Shown here piece after piece: positions 12,887 to 25,900 of a stretch of 64,000 nucleotides of DNA. Source of the stretch: Apostichopus japonicus. Its lineage: Eukaryota; Echinodermata; Holothuroidea; Aspidochirotida; Stichopodidae. Every line of letters begins with the position of its first letter. The first letter of the stretch is position 1. The stretch is from NCBI RefSeq assembly GCF_037975245.1, contig NC_092575.1, positions 15,230,310-15,294,309 of the forward strand. Reading direction: 5' to 3'. The notes under the pieces were generated by a model. The model worked only from the letters and a program-made list of their open reading frames with translations. It made no database searches and was not told the origin of the DNA. The translations under genes and the position numbers were made by a program.

Positions 12887-13735
12887 AGATAAATATATAA
12901 ATAAACAAAGGATTACAGATCTTTTTTGAGTATTAAAAGGTAATTTATCCAAAAATGTCATAAATCCAATTAACGTGTACTTCTCACCAAGCGATGACTT
13001 TACACCATCATGGCGACTTATATTCTTTCGATTTGCCACATCGGGTTGTGTTAATTCGTGCCTTTTACCTAAAATATCGCAGGTCGTCAGCCAGACGTCA
13101 AAGTGTTATTACACTTCAAATACGTACTCCCAAATGTACATTTTGGAAAAGTTATAACTGTGAAGTGATGATTACAGGAGCGTATCCAGGATTTTCAAAC
13201 CCGGGGGGCGCGAATTACTATCTAAGCGGAGCGCTACCATCGGTTGGCACGCAGCGTACAAGAAAATTTCTTGTTTTGAAACCCCCAGATCACCGGAAAC
13301 GGCACTTCTCGGGCTTGAAATGACCAACCAGATGTACACTTTTTGCCTGAGAACCAAGTATTTCCTAATAGTTTTTTTCCATCCATAACCTTTTTGAAGA
13401 TTGTCAACCCGGCACACATCATGTTCGACCTGATCGCAACACCTGTGGGTCTTTGCTTTTGTAGGTGATTCTACGTCGCGGCCCACAATACCCGTCAGCC
13501 CCACTTTTCAAGGTTTTAAGCCCCATATTTGTTCAGAATTTGAAAATTCACATTTCTCGTGAATTAACTCACTTCAAAACATACCCATAATGTTGTACAA
13601 AATTTCATCTATGGACAACCAATATAGAAAAAACTTCCTTCAACCCCTAACAGACCGGTCAAAATTGCACGAGTAGAGGAAAGTGTGATGTAGAATGTTG
13701 GTGAGAAATTTTGGAAAATTCAGACACAGTTAATT

Positions 13736-13790
13736 TATATATATATATATATATATATATAAATATAAAAAAAAATATATATAATATTAA
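13736..13790. repeat. TA/ATA-rich tract
   Basis: Short TA microsatellite inside the large hAT-like element, followed by a 13-bp inverted repeat (GGTTGAAGGAAAT, 13820-13832 and 13847-13859). Confidence 0.85.
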
Positions 13791-13894
13791 AACCTGTTAT
13801 AACGGCTATTATAAAACTTGGTTGAAGGAAATGAAAAATAGCAGATATTTCCTTCAACCGAACACTACACACATAAGCGAAGGAGGCGCGGCGG

Positions 13895-14279
13895 CAGTGG
13901 CGGAGCAAGGGGTATTGGTTAGGAGTGGCGAGAATGGTCTGAAGGGGCGCTTTCGACACTATCTAAGCGGAGCGCCACCACTGGTTGGCGCGTAGCGTAC
14001 AGAAAAGTTTTGAGTAAAGATACTCCCTAGATCGCCGGAAATGACCCTTTCCGGGCCTGGCTAATTTGCAGATAAACGAAGAAGAAGGTGTCATCGCCAA
14101 ATTACACCAAGAAAATGTGAGAAATGTCAATAAGTAGATGAGAGCGCAATAAAAAAGTCAATAATCTAGAATAAGCAAAACGTGGTAAAGAGCTGAAAAA
14201 GGCTCCAGCAGTCCATTTGAGTCCGTCAGGGGGGGGGGGGGGCATCCGCCCCCCTGACCATATGGACGCTCCGCCACTG
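13895..14279 (-). mobile_element. hAT-like MITE, copy 4 (nested)
   Basis: Ends CAGTGGCGGAGC and GCTCCGCCACTG are perfect inverted repeats. Target duplication CGCGGCGG at 13887-13894 and 14280-14287. Same orientation as copy 1 and opposite to copies 2 and 3. Confidence 0.93.
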
Positions 14280-14636
14280 CGCGGCGGGGGTGCAGGCCCT
14301 AATTCGCCATTACTAATGTAAAAGAGAGTTTTGACATAATTGGACCTCCATGCTTTTTATACATCTACATGAGACATGTCGTTGTTTACATTAGCATCCC
14401 GCGGTATACTGCGCAATTTGAACGGACCGTACGGTACATGATGGCATGCGATGTAATAACCGTTGCTTGCTTATATGATATTGACATGAAGACGTTGAAC
14501 GCGCGCTTCGCGCTTGAAAAATTTTGGTTATTTTTTCAGGCAAGTCGGACAGTTTTGAGGCTTTTCATCCTGGAACGCCATTTTCATGCTCACTGGTATG
14601 ATGTGATATCTGCTGCTTGCGTTACAAATTCGAACA

Positions 14637-14900
14637 GGCGCGTAGCGAGGAATTTGCCAAGGGAGGGGCGAAGCCTGTAGGCAAATTATCTCAGCGTAGC
14701 GCCACCATAGGTTGGCGCGAAGCGTACAAGCAAATTTTGGCCGAAAATGTCTTCCAGATCGCTGGAAATGACACTTCCCAGGCCTTGTAAGTTGCCTCTA
14801 AGCACTTTCTATTTTGAAATTACTTAGCAATATCATTTAAAAAAATGCTGAATGGGGGGGGGGCGGGCGGTCGCCCCCATCCCAAAATGCGTCATGTTCC
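14637..14900. mobile_element. hAT-like element fragment
   Basis: Begins CAGGCGCGTAGCGAGG, a hAT-type end, and contains ATCTCAGCGTAGCGCCACCA and GGTTGGCGCGAAGCGTACA, related to the subterminal blocks of its neighbours. A G-run/C-run lies at 14853-14879. A matching right end was not found, so it is probably truncated or part of the enclosing element. Confidence 0.5.
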
Positions 14901-15164
14901 CCGACGACACGGTCGAGTTCGTGACCAGCCACAGTTGGTTTCATAGCACAATTCTACACACGCGGTATGATAGACTATATATAGTATATATATAGATCAT
15001 TAGTGAGAGAGGAAAATGGAAACGTCAAAAAATGGAGTTGTCGGTGTAAGGGGTAGGGTGAGTCACACTTTTACGAAATCATTGATCCGTCACTGGCTAC
15101 CCTTCAGCGCTGTAATGATGTCACTGTTCTTCTTTCTCTTCCCGGTGTCTTCGCGTTTTGCTTT

Positions 15165-15300
15165 TACTCCCTCTTTTTCTCCTTTTTCTCTCTTTCTTCT
15201 TTTTCTTTTCCTTTCCTTCCTCTCCTCCTCCTCTTTTTTCCCCTCTTTTTTCCTTTTTTCTTCTCTTTTTTCTTCTCTTTTTTTCACTTCTCTTTTTCTT
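15165..15300. repeat. Polypyrimidine tract
   Basis: About 135 bases almost entirely C and T near the right end of the large hAT-like element. Open frames rich in Phe/Ser/Leu (or Glu/Lys/Arg on the other strand) here are composition effects. Confidence 0.9.
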
Positions 15301-15346
15301 ACCCGGGGGGCGCGCGCCCCCAACGCCCCCCCTGGATACGCACCTG

Positions 15347-16378
15347 GATTACAATGTATATGTTTGTATATCGACTTGTAGGCCTATCATATATATCAGA
15401 CTGGTGCAAGTATATGGTCATTGCTCTGTCAAAACTGAGTTTATATTACTCTCAAGTTCAAAACAAAGTTGAGATAACTGTCTAATGAAATAGTTACAAC
15501 TAGTTGTACTGACGTCCATTCCTCCTCGCATTTAAGTACACTAAACACACTACATTCCTGCAGTGGCGTATTCAGGATTTGTCGGTATTTGGTAGGGGCC
15601 TGGAGGTATCAATAGATACCGAAAATTCTACCGAACGGCGCCGTGCATAGTAAAACATCGGTAAAATGTAAGGAATGCCCAAGGGAGGAATTTTGCTATT
15701 TTCTCACCATATGCTTGCTCTGAGCAAAGTTTATGTTTGCAGCTAATTTACAAAAAATAAGATAAAATGGGGCCGCCCGAATCACCTCTGGGTCGGCTTC
15801 TAACTACAGCTAGCGTATTAGGTAATTTTCGTATCAAGGATATTTAACCTACCCGCTCCAGAGACCCAGATAACTTTTCTAACTAGAATCTACGTTTTCA
15901 GCTCTTTTTGACGGGAATGGATGAGGGGGAGGGGTGGGAGGGGTGGGAGGGGTGGGGCTCGTGCCGTGTGAAGGAAGTGAGAATGAAGAGACAGAATTTG
16001 GCTATGCCAATAATGGTAATGTATATCTGTTCATAGTTCTACACTTCACCCACACGTGCACAGTACGTGGGTCTGTGATAAAAACGGAGTTTTGGAGTGT
16101 TGTGGTCTCTCACAATGATGTACTTTCCTATGATCTCCAATGTTCTTCAATTCACTATTTAATACAATACATGGCTAACGTGATGAAGACACCGTTTGGA
16201 CTGAGAAGTTTGAAATAACTTGCTTTAACTGAAACGCTCATTTCTATCAGACTGCAGTGTAATTGATATTTATTAACTTATTAATAAGTTCTTACTAGCT
16301 AACTAAATAAATAAACATATAAATTGGCAGTAAAGTCATTGCTTTGCTTCTCTGAAATGCATGAATCGAGGTACCGGT
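15347..16378 (+). mobile_element. Hammerhead-bearing repeat, copy C, second part
   Basis: Starts GATTACAATGTATATG, exactly where copy A continues after the point at which copy C was cut. It carries the unoccupied MITE target TCATTGCT at 15418-15425, then a tail matching copy A up to about 10243. The tail includes a possible further hAT-type end, CAGTGGCGTATTCAGG, near 15562 (and in A near 9431) whose partner end was not found. Confidence 0.8.
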
Positions 16379-17640
16379 ACACTGAGGATAAGTTAATATA
16401 CACGGTTCCCATCTTCGATGTTTTTTAGTTAGATTTTAGTCAGATAGTCTAGAGTCAACACAAATTTCATTAGGATTAACTGTAGTCTTTGCGCTTTATA
16501 TGCGGACACCCTAACCACTAGGCCATGGACGCTGATTGTATGTCCAGAGGTTCGAAACCGTTAAGGAAGGTCTTAATTCCACTGTAGGCGTTTGTCACCT
16601 GTATCGAACAATACTAGTTCTGTTTTGGTGACATATTTTGCCTTACTCTAGAGATCAAATTACATGATGCTAACCAACTCGAAATCATTTGTGATTCCTA
16701 AAGCCTGATCTTGAAAGAGATACTTTGAACAGACTTTATGTTAATGAAATGGAGGTCTTCAAAATTGGCAAAAAGAAAAGGGAGAGCCTAAAATAAGCTA
16801 AAACTGAAAATTAAATATCCACAAAATGTGAAGTATAAGTTATACGCTATTTGGCTTCTACCATATGCACAACGTTTGCGGTTGTTTAGCGTCGTAAAAT
16901 AACCGACTTCCTGGCCTATTACACTAAGTTTAAAGGAGGAAACCATTCTCTAGAGGTTTCAAGGTTAGATTAGTGAAGTTTACTAATCTCGGATAATCGA
17001 TGAATTTGTCATCTTCAATTGTATACATCCCATGTTTGGAGGGGTTGGGGAAGGGGTACAGACTAAGAAGGGTGGGGTGGGGACTTTCCCTTACGCGCAA
17101 GCTATTTGCCTCATTAAATTATGAATTGATATTTGACATGGTATCATTGTAAACCAAAGGTCCCCTAAGCCACTCAATCATCCCCACCGCCCCACCCCCT
17201 CAACCTGGAATGGATAACAGATTCATCAGAGCAAATAAAATAGAACGAAAAATGATTCCCGACTATGGTATTTCTTTATTTTTGTATATTTTACACGAAG
17301 ATATGATTCTATACAATTATACGTGGCTATACAGTGCTGTCAAAAAATCGGAAAAAGTTATCAGTTTATTTTAGTGTTTGTATGTACTAACAACACTTCC
17401 ATGAATAGTGGCGCCCAATGGGCGAGAAAGACTTAAGATCACAACATGCTCCAGTACTGTGAATGGTTTGTGTACAGTCAATCAGGTCATATGAACAAAC
17501 TCACTCGGATAAACTCTGCTATACTGTTTAACATTCATGTGTGGTATATGAAGTTACCGTACTGAATTATGCCGAACAGGTGAGGCCCAGGAACAGTTAT
17601 GTTACTATAGGACCACACCTTCTTTGTACTCATAAATATA
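16379..17640. other. No gene seen
   Basis: Unique-looking AT-rich sequence; short C- and G-rich runs near 17040-17090 and 17180-17210. Nothing recognisable as coding. Confidence 0.5.
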
Positions 17641-17659
17641 TTGTGAAAATGAGAATCAT

Positions 17660-17860
17660 TTAATATTTCAGCCTCTGAAGAAGATCCTGCTAGGATCGAA
17701 ACATCAGGCCCTCTTACTTTTACACATTCTCTTACACAGGCACTTTAGTGTTCTCTTACACAGGCACTTTAGTGGATAAGCAGTTTCCTACACAGGCACT
17801 TTAGTGGATAAGCAGTTTCCTAACAGTTGTTTTATACTTTCATTTTCCTTTAATGTAGAT
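17660..17860 (+). mobile_element. Retroelement-like fragment with hammerhead-like hairpin
   Basis: CTGAAGA, hairpin GATCC/GGATC, then GAAAC and ATC at 17675-17705, with GCCT/AGGC able to pair outside. Downstream lie two to three partial repeats of ACACAGGCACTTTAGTG and GATAAGCAGTTTCCTA. A related copy is at 54270-54395. One extra A between the core and helix II departs from the hammerhead consensus. The short motif recurs at the ends of many animal retroelements (my recollection), but the family is not fixed here. Confidence 0.45.
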
Positions 17861-17870
17861 TACATATTCT

Positions 17871-20800
17871 CCTAGGCCCTCTCCATAATTTCCGGTGTCC
17901 CCTATTTGATCGCCGAGTCCCTACTGACACACTTGACTACACACATGATAAATCCACCGACTTCGTGTTTAATTTTTATAGTATGCTTTTGGGAGTTACA
18001 AATATACGCAAAAAAAAAAAAGGCCATGGGTTGGCGAATATTATACGACTGGCAAAAATGTAGTTTTGGTATATGCTTAGAAAAAATGAAATTGTTTACT
18101 TTGGATAAAGAATATGAAGAAATACCTAACAGGTAAACGAACACATGAAATATCAGAATCTATTGTCTGATCATAAACTACTCCTGATGGGACACTGCCA
18201 TGAACTACAGACATAACAGAACCGCATACTTAGAACCGCATACTTATAAACGGGTAGGAAATAGTCACGAGTGTGGGAATCAGTTAATGGAATAATCATA
18301 ATAATCATAATAATAATAATATCCCTATTGGTATGTACTCTAAACCCTCCAGATTGAATTTATGTTTGTCTTTACACACAGTAATCAAAGGTTACTTTGC
18401 TTTAATTAATTAATTGCAGACATAACTTCCCTCTGTGACGACGATACCTGAACCAACTCCCACGGAACCGTCAAAATTCGTAAAGGAACTACTTTATGTT
18501 TGGCAGTATGAATATATTACAGATGAAAATAGAAGCCTGAGAGAGAGAGATTGTGGGGGGAAGGGGGGGGGGGGCATATTCTTAAAAGAAGGACGGAATT
18601 GTGCTCAAATTGTGTAAGTGGAAGACGGAATATGTAAAATATGTATAAAACACATATGTATAAAACACAAAAATATTACAAATCAAACTCTATTGAAAGA
18701 ACAAGTATAATGCCACTTTATAGTACTGCAATGCACAAGAGAGGAATGTTGAATTTAATTACATGTTACATTAACAACTTATTTACATCCAATCTAATTT
18801 GATTTTTATCCAAATTCCTAAAAGCATTTTACTGATTAACTATGATTAATTACTTGCCACTAGTACTTAGTCACAAAGTGAAGACTACCCGACACCTAAC
18901 CAGAATAACTTTAATTGTTTAACAGAGCAATTTAAAAATGGAGGCCAATAATTAGCCTCAGACGTGCTCATTTCTCTTTCTGGATTTCTTTGACTAAAAT
19001 GCAAATTTCTGAGTTGATTTTGGTATAAATCGTTCATACTATCAAGTGGCTCTTAACTTCCATTACAATTCAGTTCATATTTGATGATTAAGAAAGGTTT
19101 CTTCATATCAAACAATAACCTTTTTTCCCCATATTTTTAAACGTTTCTGGTGATTTTGTTTTTTCTTCTTGCATATGTTCAATACTACATGGAGTATCTA
19201 GGCAACAGGATATTTGAATAATTAATTACTCGCAAATGAACGTTCACTTGGATAAAATATCTAACATCTGCCTTTGTGTAACTGAGACTTACTGGTTTGG
19301 CAAACATTTTTTGGAAACTCATCACCAAAGACATTAAGTATATCTGCTTCAACTTTCAATTAAAACGACTTTTATCATAAATACTCTCTCAGTGTACTTC
19401 TGCCTAGATAATGATAAACTAAAGGTATATATATATATTTCGTTTCCATATTTCACAATCCAAAAAATGTTGAGAAATGGATATTTTAGTATTTTTTACC
19501 TCTTGTCATATTTCAATTAAAAGAAAACTTCCTTCAAGACCAACTAATTAGCAAACTACTCCAAAATTTTCGTCAACAATTGCATCTATCAAAAAAATAT
19601 ATAAATAAATAACATAATATTGATAAATAAAAGAAAAAAAATAATTGAAAACTAGATATTTGGACTAATTACTGAAGTCTCCTTGTCACTTTCCCGAGTC
19701 ATTAAACACAATTTTTTCAACATTAATTTCTTGTTCCCAATTGCAAAGTTTAAGTGTCTGCCAGAATTGTCTCAAATATGCATTCATCCTTCAGACGCCA
19801 ATAACATCTCAAGTAACATGTTTTTTCTCGTAATTAGAACTATTAATACTTCAAACATCTGCACAGCTGCTTTGGGTTTTTTCCTTTCTTGTTCTTGCTG
19901 GCATTTCTACAGTTTCACCTACAATTATCAATCAATCTATCACAAAAAAAAAAAAAAAAAAATCAATAAAATAAAAAATAAAATATGATTGTATTCTATT
20001 ATCTAGAGCACGATGTCATCACAAATCCATTAGCTATCTAAGACATATTTAGGATTGGAATATATGTCGGGTGGAAGACTAGCAATCATGGACGATAATC
20101 ACCTCTAACGTCAAAACACCAACTTGTTATTTTATCAGAAATCTTTCTTTCTTATCGTAAAAATTAAGTAAGAGGAAGATGATGCACATCGGTTAACCGA
20201 CCGACGACTATTCATCTCACCAACTTTATTGAAATATGAGTTGGATTGGAAACTGATTAATACAATAGCAAGACCAATTATGGTCAGCATCAAAATACTA
20301 ATTAAGTCTTTACATAAAAATAAGACTGGATCCATAGACTCCTACCTCACTACTTTGATAATTTTTTCCCTTTCAGATTAAAACATTAAAACGTTTGTAA
20401 GTATAACACAGGTCTTTCAAATCACCTTTATTCATAGCAATACACCGCTGCAATGTCTCGACACCTTTTCACAAATATTGGAGCCAATATCTTAAATAAC
20501 TTAATATAATGACATCAAACAAATGCCACAACTATATATGTATATGGTGGAAATGAACTTAATCTGTAAGTAGGGTGTAGATACCAATTTCAGTAAATTA
20601 AAAGCCAGTAATAAATGAAAGACTAATGACTTCTAAACATAAAACAAAATTAGAAAATGAGAAAGCTTACAGACCAGAACATCAAATCCTTGAATAGGTG
20701 TGGGAATCGTTAAGAGCTTAATAAAGAGATGCTATCAGTTTAATCATTGTTAGCTTTTAACTTAATAGATGTATACACCCTCTGACCGCTGTAACATGCC

Positions 20801-22563
20801 TTCACTTCCACATGAAACATTGGTTCTCTTCTCTATTGAAAGGTGCACAGTGTTTTTGAATCATATATTGTATAGGAGAAGTTATTGTCATCAAAGTTAA
20901 TTTAAAACATGAATGAATGGAATGAATGAATGAATGGATGAATGTATGAATGAATTAAGGGTTTATGCACAACCACTATCTTGCGGACAACCAAAGAGGT
21001 GTGTGACTGTGCTGAAAGCAAAATATACATACAGATTGAAGAAAAGTTACATTAACTTATGTTTAAATTAAAGAAACATTCATCGTAGTTATTAAAGAGA
21101 AATATGTTTCAGATGTCTTTTACAAGGACAAATTGTAGGTATGACACAGTGTCCTAGTGGGAGGGCATTCCATAATTTAGGACCACCTTGAATGAATGAT
21201 TAGGACCACATTAGGACCACCTTGGCAAATGAACGATTATCGAACGTCAAACCTATTGACAGATTATGTCGTTACAATCTCACCTGCCCTGGTATTTTGG
21301 TACATTTATTTCAAATATTTTCAGTAGATTACTTGAATATCACATCCAAACCCCTGGATGTCTCTTGCTCTTAAAACTGAAATGTAAACTGATAACAGGA
21401 ACATGACATCTTTTGCAGTAAGCGGTTTAGAGATATCTCAATCATTCCATGTTGTAATATAGCTCGGGTCAAACTTCTGCCTTTGAATGAACCTTCTGGT
21501 TCAAACTGCAGAATTCTTTGACCTCTAGTAAAAGATCAGGTCTGTGCACGTAACCATAAGCTCTGTCATAAAACCTATTATACGGAACCATTAAATAGGT
21601 AATCAATGGGGTATCAATAATTCCATCATACATACCACTGGTAATTGCCAAATGCTAATTAACGCTCTGTGTTTACCACAGGAATGATAAACTTGAGGTG
21701 ATTGCTGTCGCTAGAGAGAGGTAAAATGGAACCAGCTCTGATTCATCTCTCATTTATCAATCACAGTGTACTTCTGACTATACTATTCATGATACATATT
21801 AATATGTGTCTTGGTCATTCATGGTCATACATATTGTTGTGTAGAGGATTTCCAATGCCTCTCGGTAAAATCAAAGATAATCTTCAGTATTGTGATTGGT
21901 TATTGATTCATAATTTTTCATTATTGTGTATGTCACATGATGTGGTCAAGAGAACCAAGATCGAAGCTCCTGAAGGATCTTTGCTGGTTCTCCCAGGAGT
22001 CACATTCTGGGAGTTGTTGGGAATTAGTGAATATTCGAAAGCAGACGCAGAGAAAATATCAATAAATCGGAGTCGAATCAGACCTTAATCGTGTTACTGA
22101 TTATTGTTAATTATCCTGAGATGTCTCTTTAATCAAACCTACCATATGAAAACACAACAATATTCATTAAGTAAACTTTACTTGGCTGATAAATAGTTTA
22201 CAGTGCAGTATAATAAAACCATTCATGAACTTCTATACTTTACATTAGAAACATGTACCAATGTCCTACCCCCTACTCTACCTCATGGGAACAAGAAATG
22301 GTGAGGTAGTAAAGCGACCTATCCCATAATGATAGATTATAGCTATGCATATATTAGACACTACTAGTTTCTGTTTTTCAATTAGAAAGTCTTGTGATGA
22401 CAAACGAGTAACTTTCAAAGAAAACTTTTCACGTTTGGTCGGCTATCTGACAAGACCGACCTACCTTGTGAGGCTCCGGTGTTTTTACCGAGCGTTTTGA
22501 ATTCTAAGTCGTCGTTTGAAAATGAAAGTTGGAACGACAACTCTTCTTATGACCTTCATTGTG
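17871..22563. other. No gene seen downstream of EF-hand gene
   Basis: AT-rich sequence with short A-runs and a degenerate GAATGAATG tract at 20911-20956. No exon with matching splice sites was found. Confidence 0.5.
20911..20956. repeat. (GAAT)n-like microsatellite
   Basis: About eleven imperfect GAAT/GGAT units. Confidence 0.85.
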
Positions 22564-22569
22564 TTTAAT
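22564..22569 (-). promoter_or_regulatory. Candidate poly(A) signal
   Basis: ATTAAA on the minus strand lies 199-204 bases after the stop codon of the EF-hand gene. It is the common second-choice signal; no AATAAA was noticed closer. The call rests on position alone. Confidence 0.25.
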
Positions 22570-22767
22570 ACAAAGATTTTATGTACGGAATGAATTTGGA
22601 AAAAAAAATGATCAAAGTTGGCTAGATGAAAGCTGCTTGGAATTAATCCGACAAGCTTTATGCATTTTGATGAAGGTCGTTCCAACTACTGTATATCGAC
22701 GATCAAAGACGTAGGTAAACGTTGATAATCTCAACTGATTTCCTCAGATTCATCATGATCAAGGTCG

Positions 22768-22900
22768 TCATAAGCTGTACAAGAGCTTCTTCAAGTCCTC
22801 ATCTATTTCATAGCCATCCAATTTCCAGTCGAGAGCGGAGAAGTCTGCATCCTCTATACGATCCTTCAACCGCGCATCACGGTCCAGCGAATCCTCAGTT
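22768..22900 (-). CDS. Exon 10: terminal coding exon
   Basis: 133 coding bases from acceptor AAATACAG to TGA at 22768-22770. Joined in phase 2 to exon 9 it reads V-TEDSLDRDARLKDRIEDA, then DFSALDWKLDGYEIDEDL and KKLLYSL. The tail is highly charged and probably helical. The intron before it is about 5 kb. An ATTAAA on the minus strand at 22564-22569 is a possible poly(A) signal about 200 bases past the stop. Confidence 0.75.
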
Positions 22901-25900
22901 CTGTATTTTGGCCGAGAGGAGACAACATTCAAACACATTAAGATGTTAAAGCAGAAAAATCCATCAGCACAATGACTTGCTTTCAATTAGTTCTTTTCTG
23001 AGTCACACTCCCATTACGGACGGCGGTTATCTCTTTGAGAGTCAACAAGTTTTTCAAGCTGGAAAACTACGAAACGAACCAAAATTGTTCTGAGAGAATC
23101 AGAAGACGTTTACCTACCGTTACAGATTCAGTGTTTTGTACAAGGTTGGTTGAATCTGTTCCTAAATTCATGAGAGATTGGAGTAAAATAATTTGAAATT
23201 CACTTGCATCCTTTCTCCAACAAGACGCAGTCAAGCAATTTTCCTTCACCCGAACACGAGAAACTCAAGGCCAAATTTTTAGCTGGGGCAAGAAGGGGAA
23301 TTGGGGCAGGATGGGAAGGGAGGGGAGAGGTAAGGGGTAGGGATAAAGAGAGAGAGAGAGTCAGAGAGAAAGGGAGTGAGAAAAGCAAGATGGTTGAAGA
23401 TAGGAGGAAGGGGATGGAAGGGAGTGGACAAGGGGGTCATGGAAAGTTATTTTATTCTTACATTCAAAGGTTTGTTAAAAGCTATGCTGCAGTTTTTTTA
23501 CTGTGAGTGCACTTTGAAATTCTTCTTAAGTGGTAGGATACAACAGAATTTAATTAAAATCCAAGTTACTGATGTTTACGTGGCAAACGACTACAAATTG
23601 ATGAGAATGTCACATAACCACTCAGGCATATGCTCAATATCTAAATGTCATTCTAATGGTGCAATAAAGCAAGACATGATTTTGGCCATGGATATTAATA
23701 TCTCGACTAAGGTTTAAAAACCAGAACTTAGTTTTAGCAGTGAATGTTCAGTTTGGTTGATTAGTTTTTCCATACCTACTGAGTTTCTGATCCTCAATCG
23801 ATAAAATTCAGACATTTTCACGAACGTGCCTCACGAACAAGTAACTAATGAGCTTGATTCATGAGTGAACATTAACTGTATTCAAGAGCAAAGCAGAAAA
23901 ACTTTATATAATTTAAATCTACGATCAGAGGAAATGAAAGTTGACTCTACAAGCTGTCGACTGACAGTGTAAAATAGGATTGCCTACGGGACGGCATCTG
24001 TTTTGGTTTTTGGTCAAGATGAGGACAAAAAAAAGCTCTGTTTTTAATGCACAATGCTCACACACTCCGATGTGGTGTATGTTAGGTTTTTAATAGGTTT
24101 ATTATGAGATTGTCTAACTGATCTTGAACCTCACTTTCCTTTCCCACCAGTCATGAACATTTTAGTCCTTTTCTAAAATGTAGAACACAAACAACTATGT
24201 GCAGTTTTTCTTTACTGCACTACAGGCAGGGTACTGAAACATACATATCACAACATAGTGATTATCTGGTACATCTCTATACAGAGCACAATGGGAAACA
24301 AGATAATGTATTTTCAACGTTACCACAGACTGTCCACAGTTATTATAAACCACCCCAAATAAGGCCTTGATAAATGTTATTTTTTCAATAAATTTAAATA
24401 ATACATCCAGTTACCCAGCTATAGATGGAAGCACTGCACGATTATTCAGAAAGTCAACTTAATATATTTCAAAAGAAAGACATTTATGAGCTAAAAGTAT
24501 TCCATAAAGGATCAATTTTATTGTCTATTGAAATGGATTATTCCTCTACAAATCTGAAAGTAATGTAAATTTGCTTTCATGTGAAATGCTAAATTTATGG
24601 CTTTTTAGCCTCCGCTACGGAAATCTTTTATTCACATGTCTGATAAAAATCTCTCAGATATGGTATGTTTTTTTTTATAGTGGGAGGTTTTCTTTTTTGT
24701 TTGGTACAGGAAACTGAGCAACTCCAGAATTGGGTAGTTTAAAATCGTACGCTTGCCACCGGCAAACCGAGTACTAATGGAACGTGTCTTTATGAACGAT
24801 CCCGGTGATGGGGACAAATAAAGCTAGTCGACCATTTCAATGGCTGATTTTTTTGGGTGAACAAGTTAAGAGTGACAAATGTAACGGATATTATATTCAA
24901 TTGATTAAAGAAAGAAATATCTCCATCTTTATGATGTATTTGCAATATTTTCTATACATGTATAACCTGCACTACTTTTATGTCACAAATATACTAACTG
25001 TACAAGGAAACTTGGTTCTGATAATTGTCATTCATTTCCATTGTTTTATTTGGAGGGGGAGGGGGGAGATGGGGAAGTGAGGTTGTGTGTTTATGTAAAG
25101 AGAAACGCAACACACACCTATATCATACTAGACAGTAACATTGTACTTCTTATTACCTTTTTAAAACTTATATCATGATGACAATCCTCTGACTTTTTCT
25201 CCATTTTTTCCCCCTTCAAAGCTATTACAGACAACCGGGGTGATTGACGACTGTCTGATGTGTCAAGAACCTTTGTGAAATCCCAATTCAATTCCTTTTA
25301 AGCTGTCCTCCTTCAGGGTAACAATGTACTTGTTGATCTTATGCTTTTTTAATAGAATGGCATGCAGATTAAATTACAGGATGATTTTAGGCAGAATATG
25401 TTTCAGGCGAAGAAAAAAGACAAAAATTTGAGCGCTCGTAAACATTGTTTCTAATCTGCCGCTCCGATTTAAATATGGTCAATTTGATAATTTACAGTAT
25501 CCTAAAGCTTTGGATTGCTCCTTTAAGGCTAGATTGATGATGGTGATGTCGGTTCCTCTTTGCTGGCAAGAAATGTCAAAGTTAATCCATTGTTTTTATA
25601 GATTCTATAATATCTCAACCAAAACATGTTCTTGTAAAGTCTCAATGTGTGTTTGCCAAATTTCAACTTTGACTTTTCCAGCTTACTGCCCTAAAAGCTC
25701 CGTGAAAATAACACCGTTCTATGCAATTTTCATATCAATAATCATTATTTTCATCTGACTTATCTGTCATTAAACATTATGAGCTGGATAAAATTTGCCA
25801 GATTATTGAACGAGTTTGTAGATTCTACAAACTTCACTCAAACTTTGTTAGCCCCGCCCAACAGATCATGTGCCAATCAAATCTCTCTGTTTTGTTTACG

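Larger units (their letters stand above)
12128..13174 (+). mobile_element. Hammerhead-bearing repeat, copy C, first part
   Basis: Leader, tRNA-like segment, hammerhead (12675-12728), a (TA)n of about 85 bases, and the start of the 3' body. It is interrupted at GATGATTA by a hAT-like element; the remainder of the same copy resumes at 15347. Confidence 0.8.
13175..15346. mobile_element. Large hAT-like non-autonomous element interrupting copy C
   Basis: Left end CAGGAGCGTATCCAGG and the reverse complement of the right end, CAGGTGCGTATCCAGG, pair at 15 of 16 bases. Left flank is GATGATTA; right flank is GATTA, so the expected 8-bp duplication has lost three bases or the insertion was atypical. 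Subterminal ATCTAAGCGGAGCGCTACCA / TTGGCACGCAGCGTACA, a 135-base pyrimidine tract (15165-15300) and a G-run/C-run next to the right end are visible. It carries a nested MITE at 13895-14279 and a further element fragment near 14637. No transposase frame. Confidence 0.8.

Noticed and set aside
8625-13323. Repeated plus-strand frames of 60-124 codons in the 3' bodies of copies A-C
   Set aside because: They overlap each other in two frames and run into the MITE; no retroelement protein motif such as a reverse transcriptase YxDD box.
15090-15472. Phe/Ser/Leu-rich and Glu/Lys/Arg-rich frames
   Set aside because: Both strands of the same polypyrimidine tract.
22768-22986. A stand-alone 72-codon minus-strand gene starting at 22986
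   Set aside because: Only the part after the AAATACAG acceptor looks protein-like, and it fits exon 9 in phase; it is better explained as a terminal exon.
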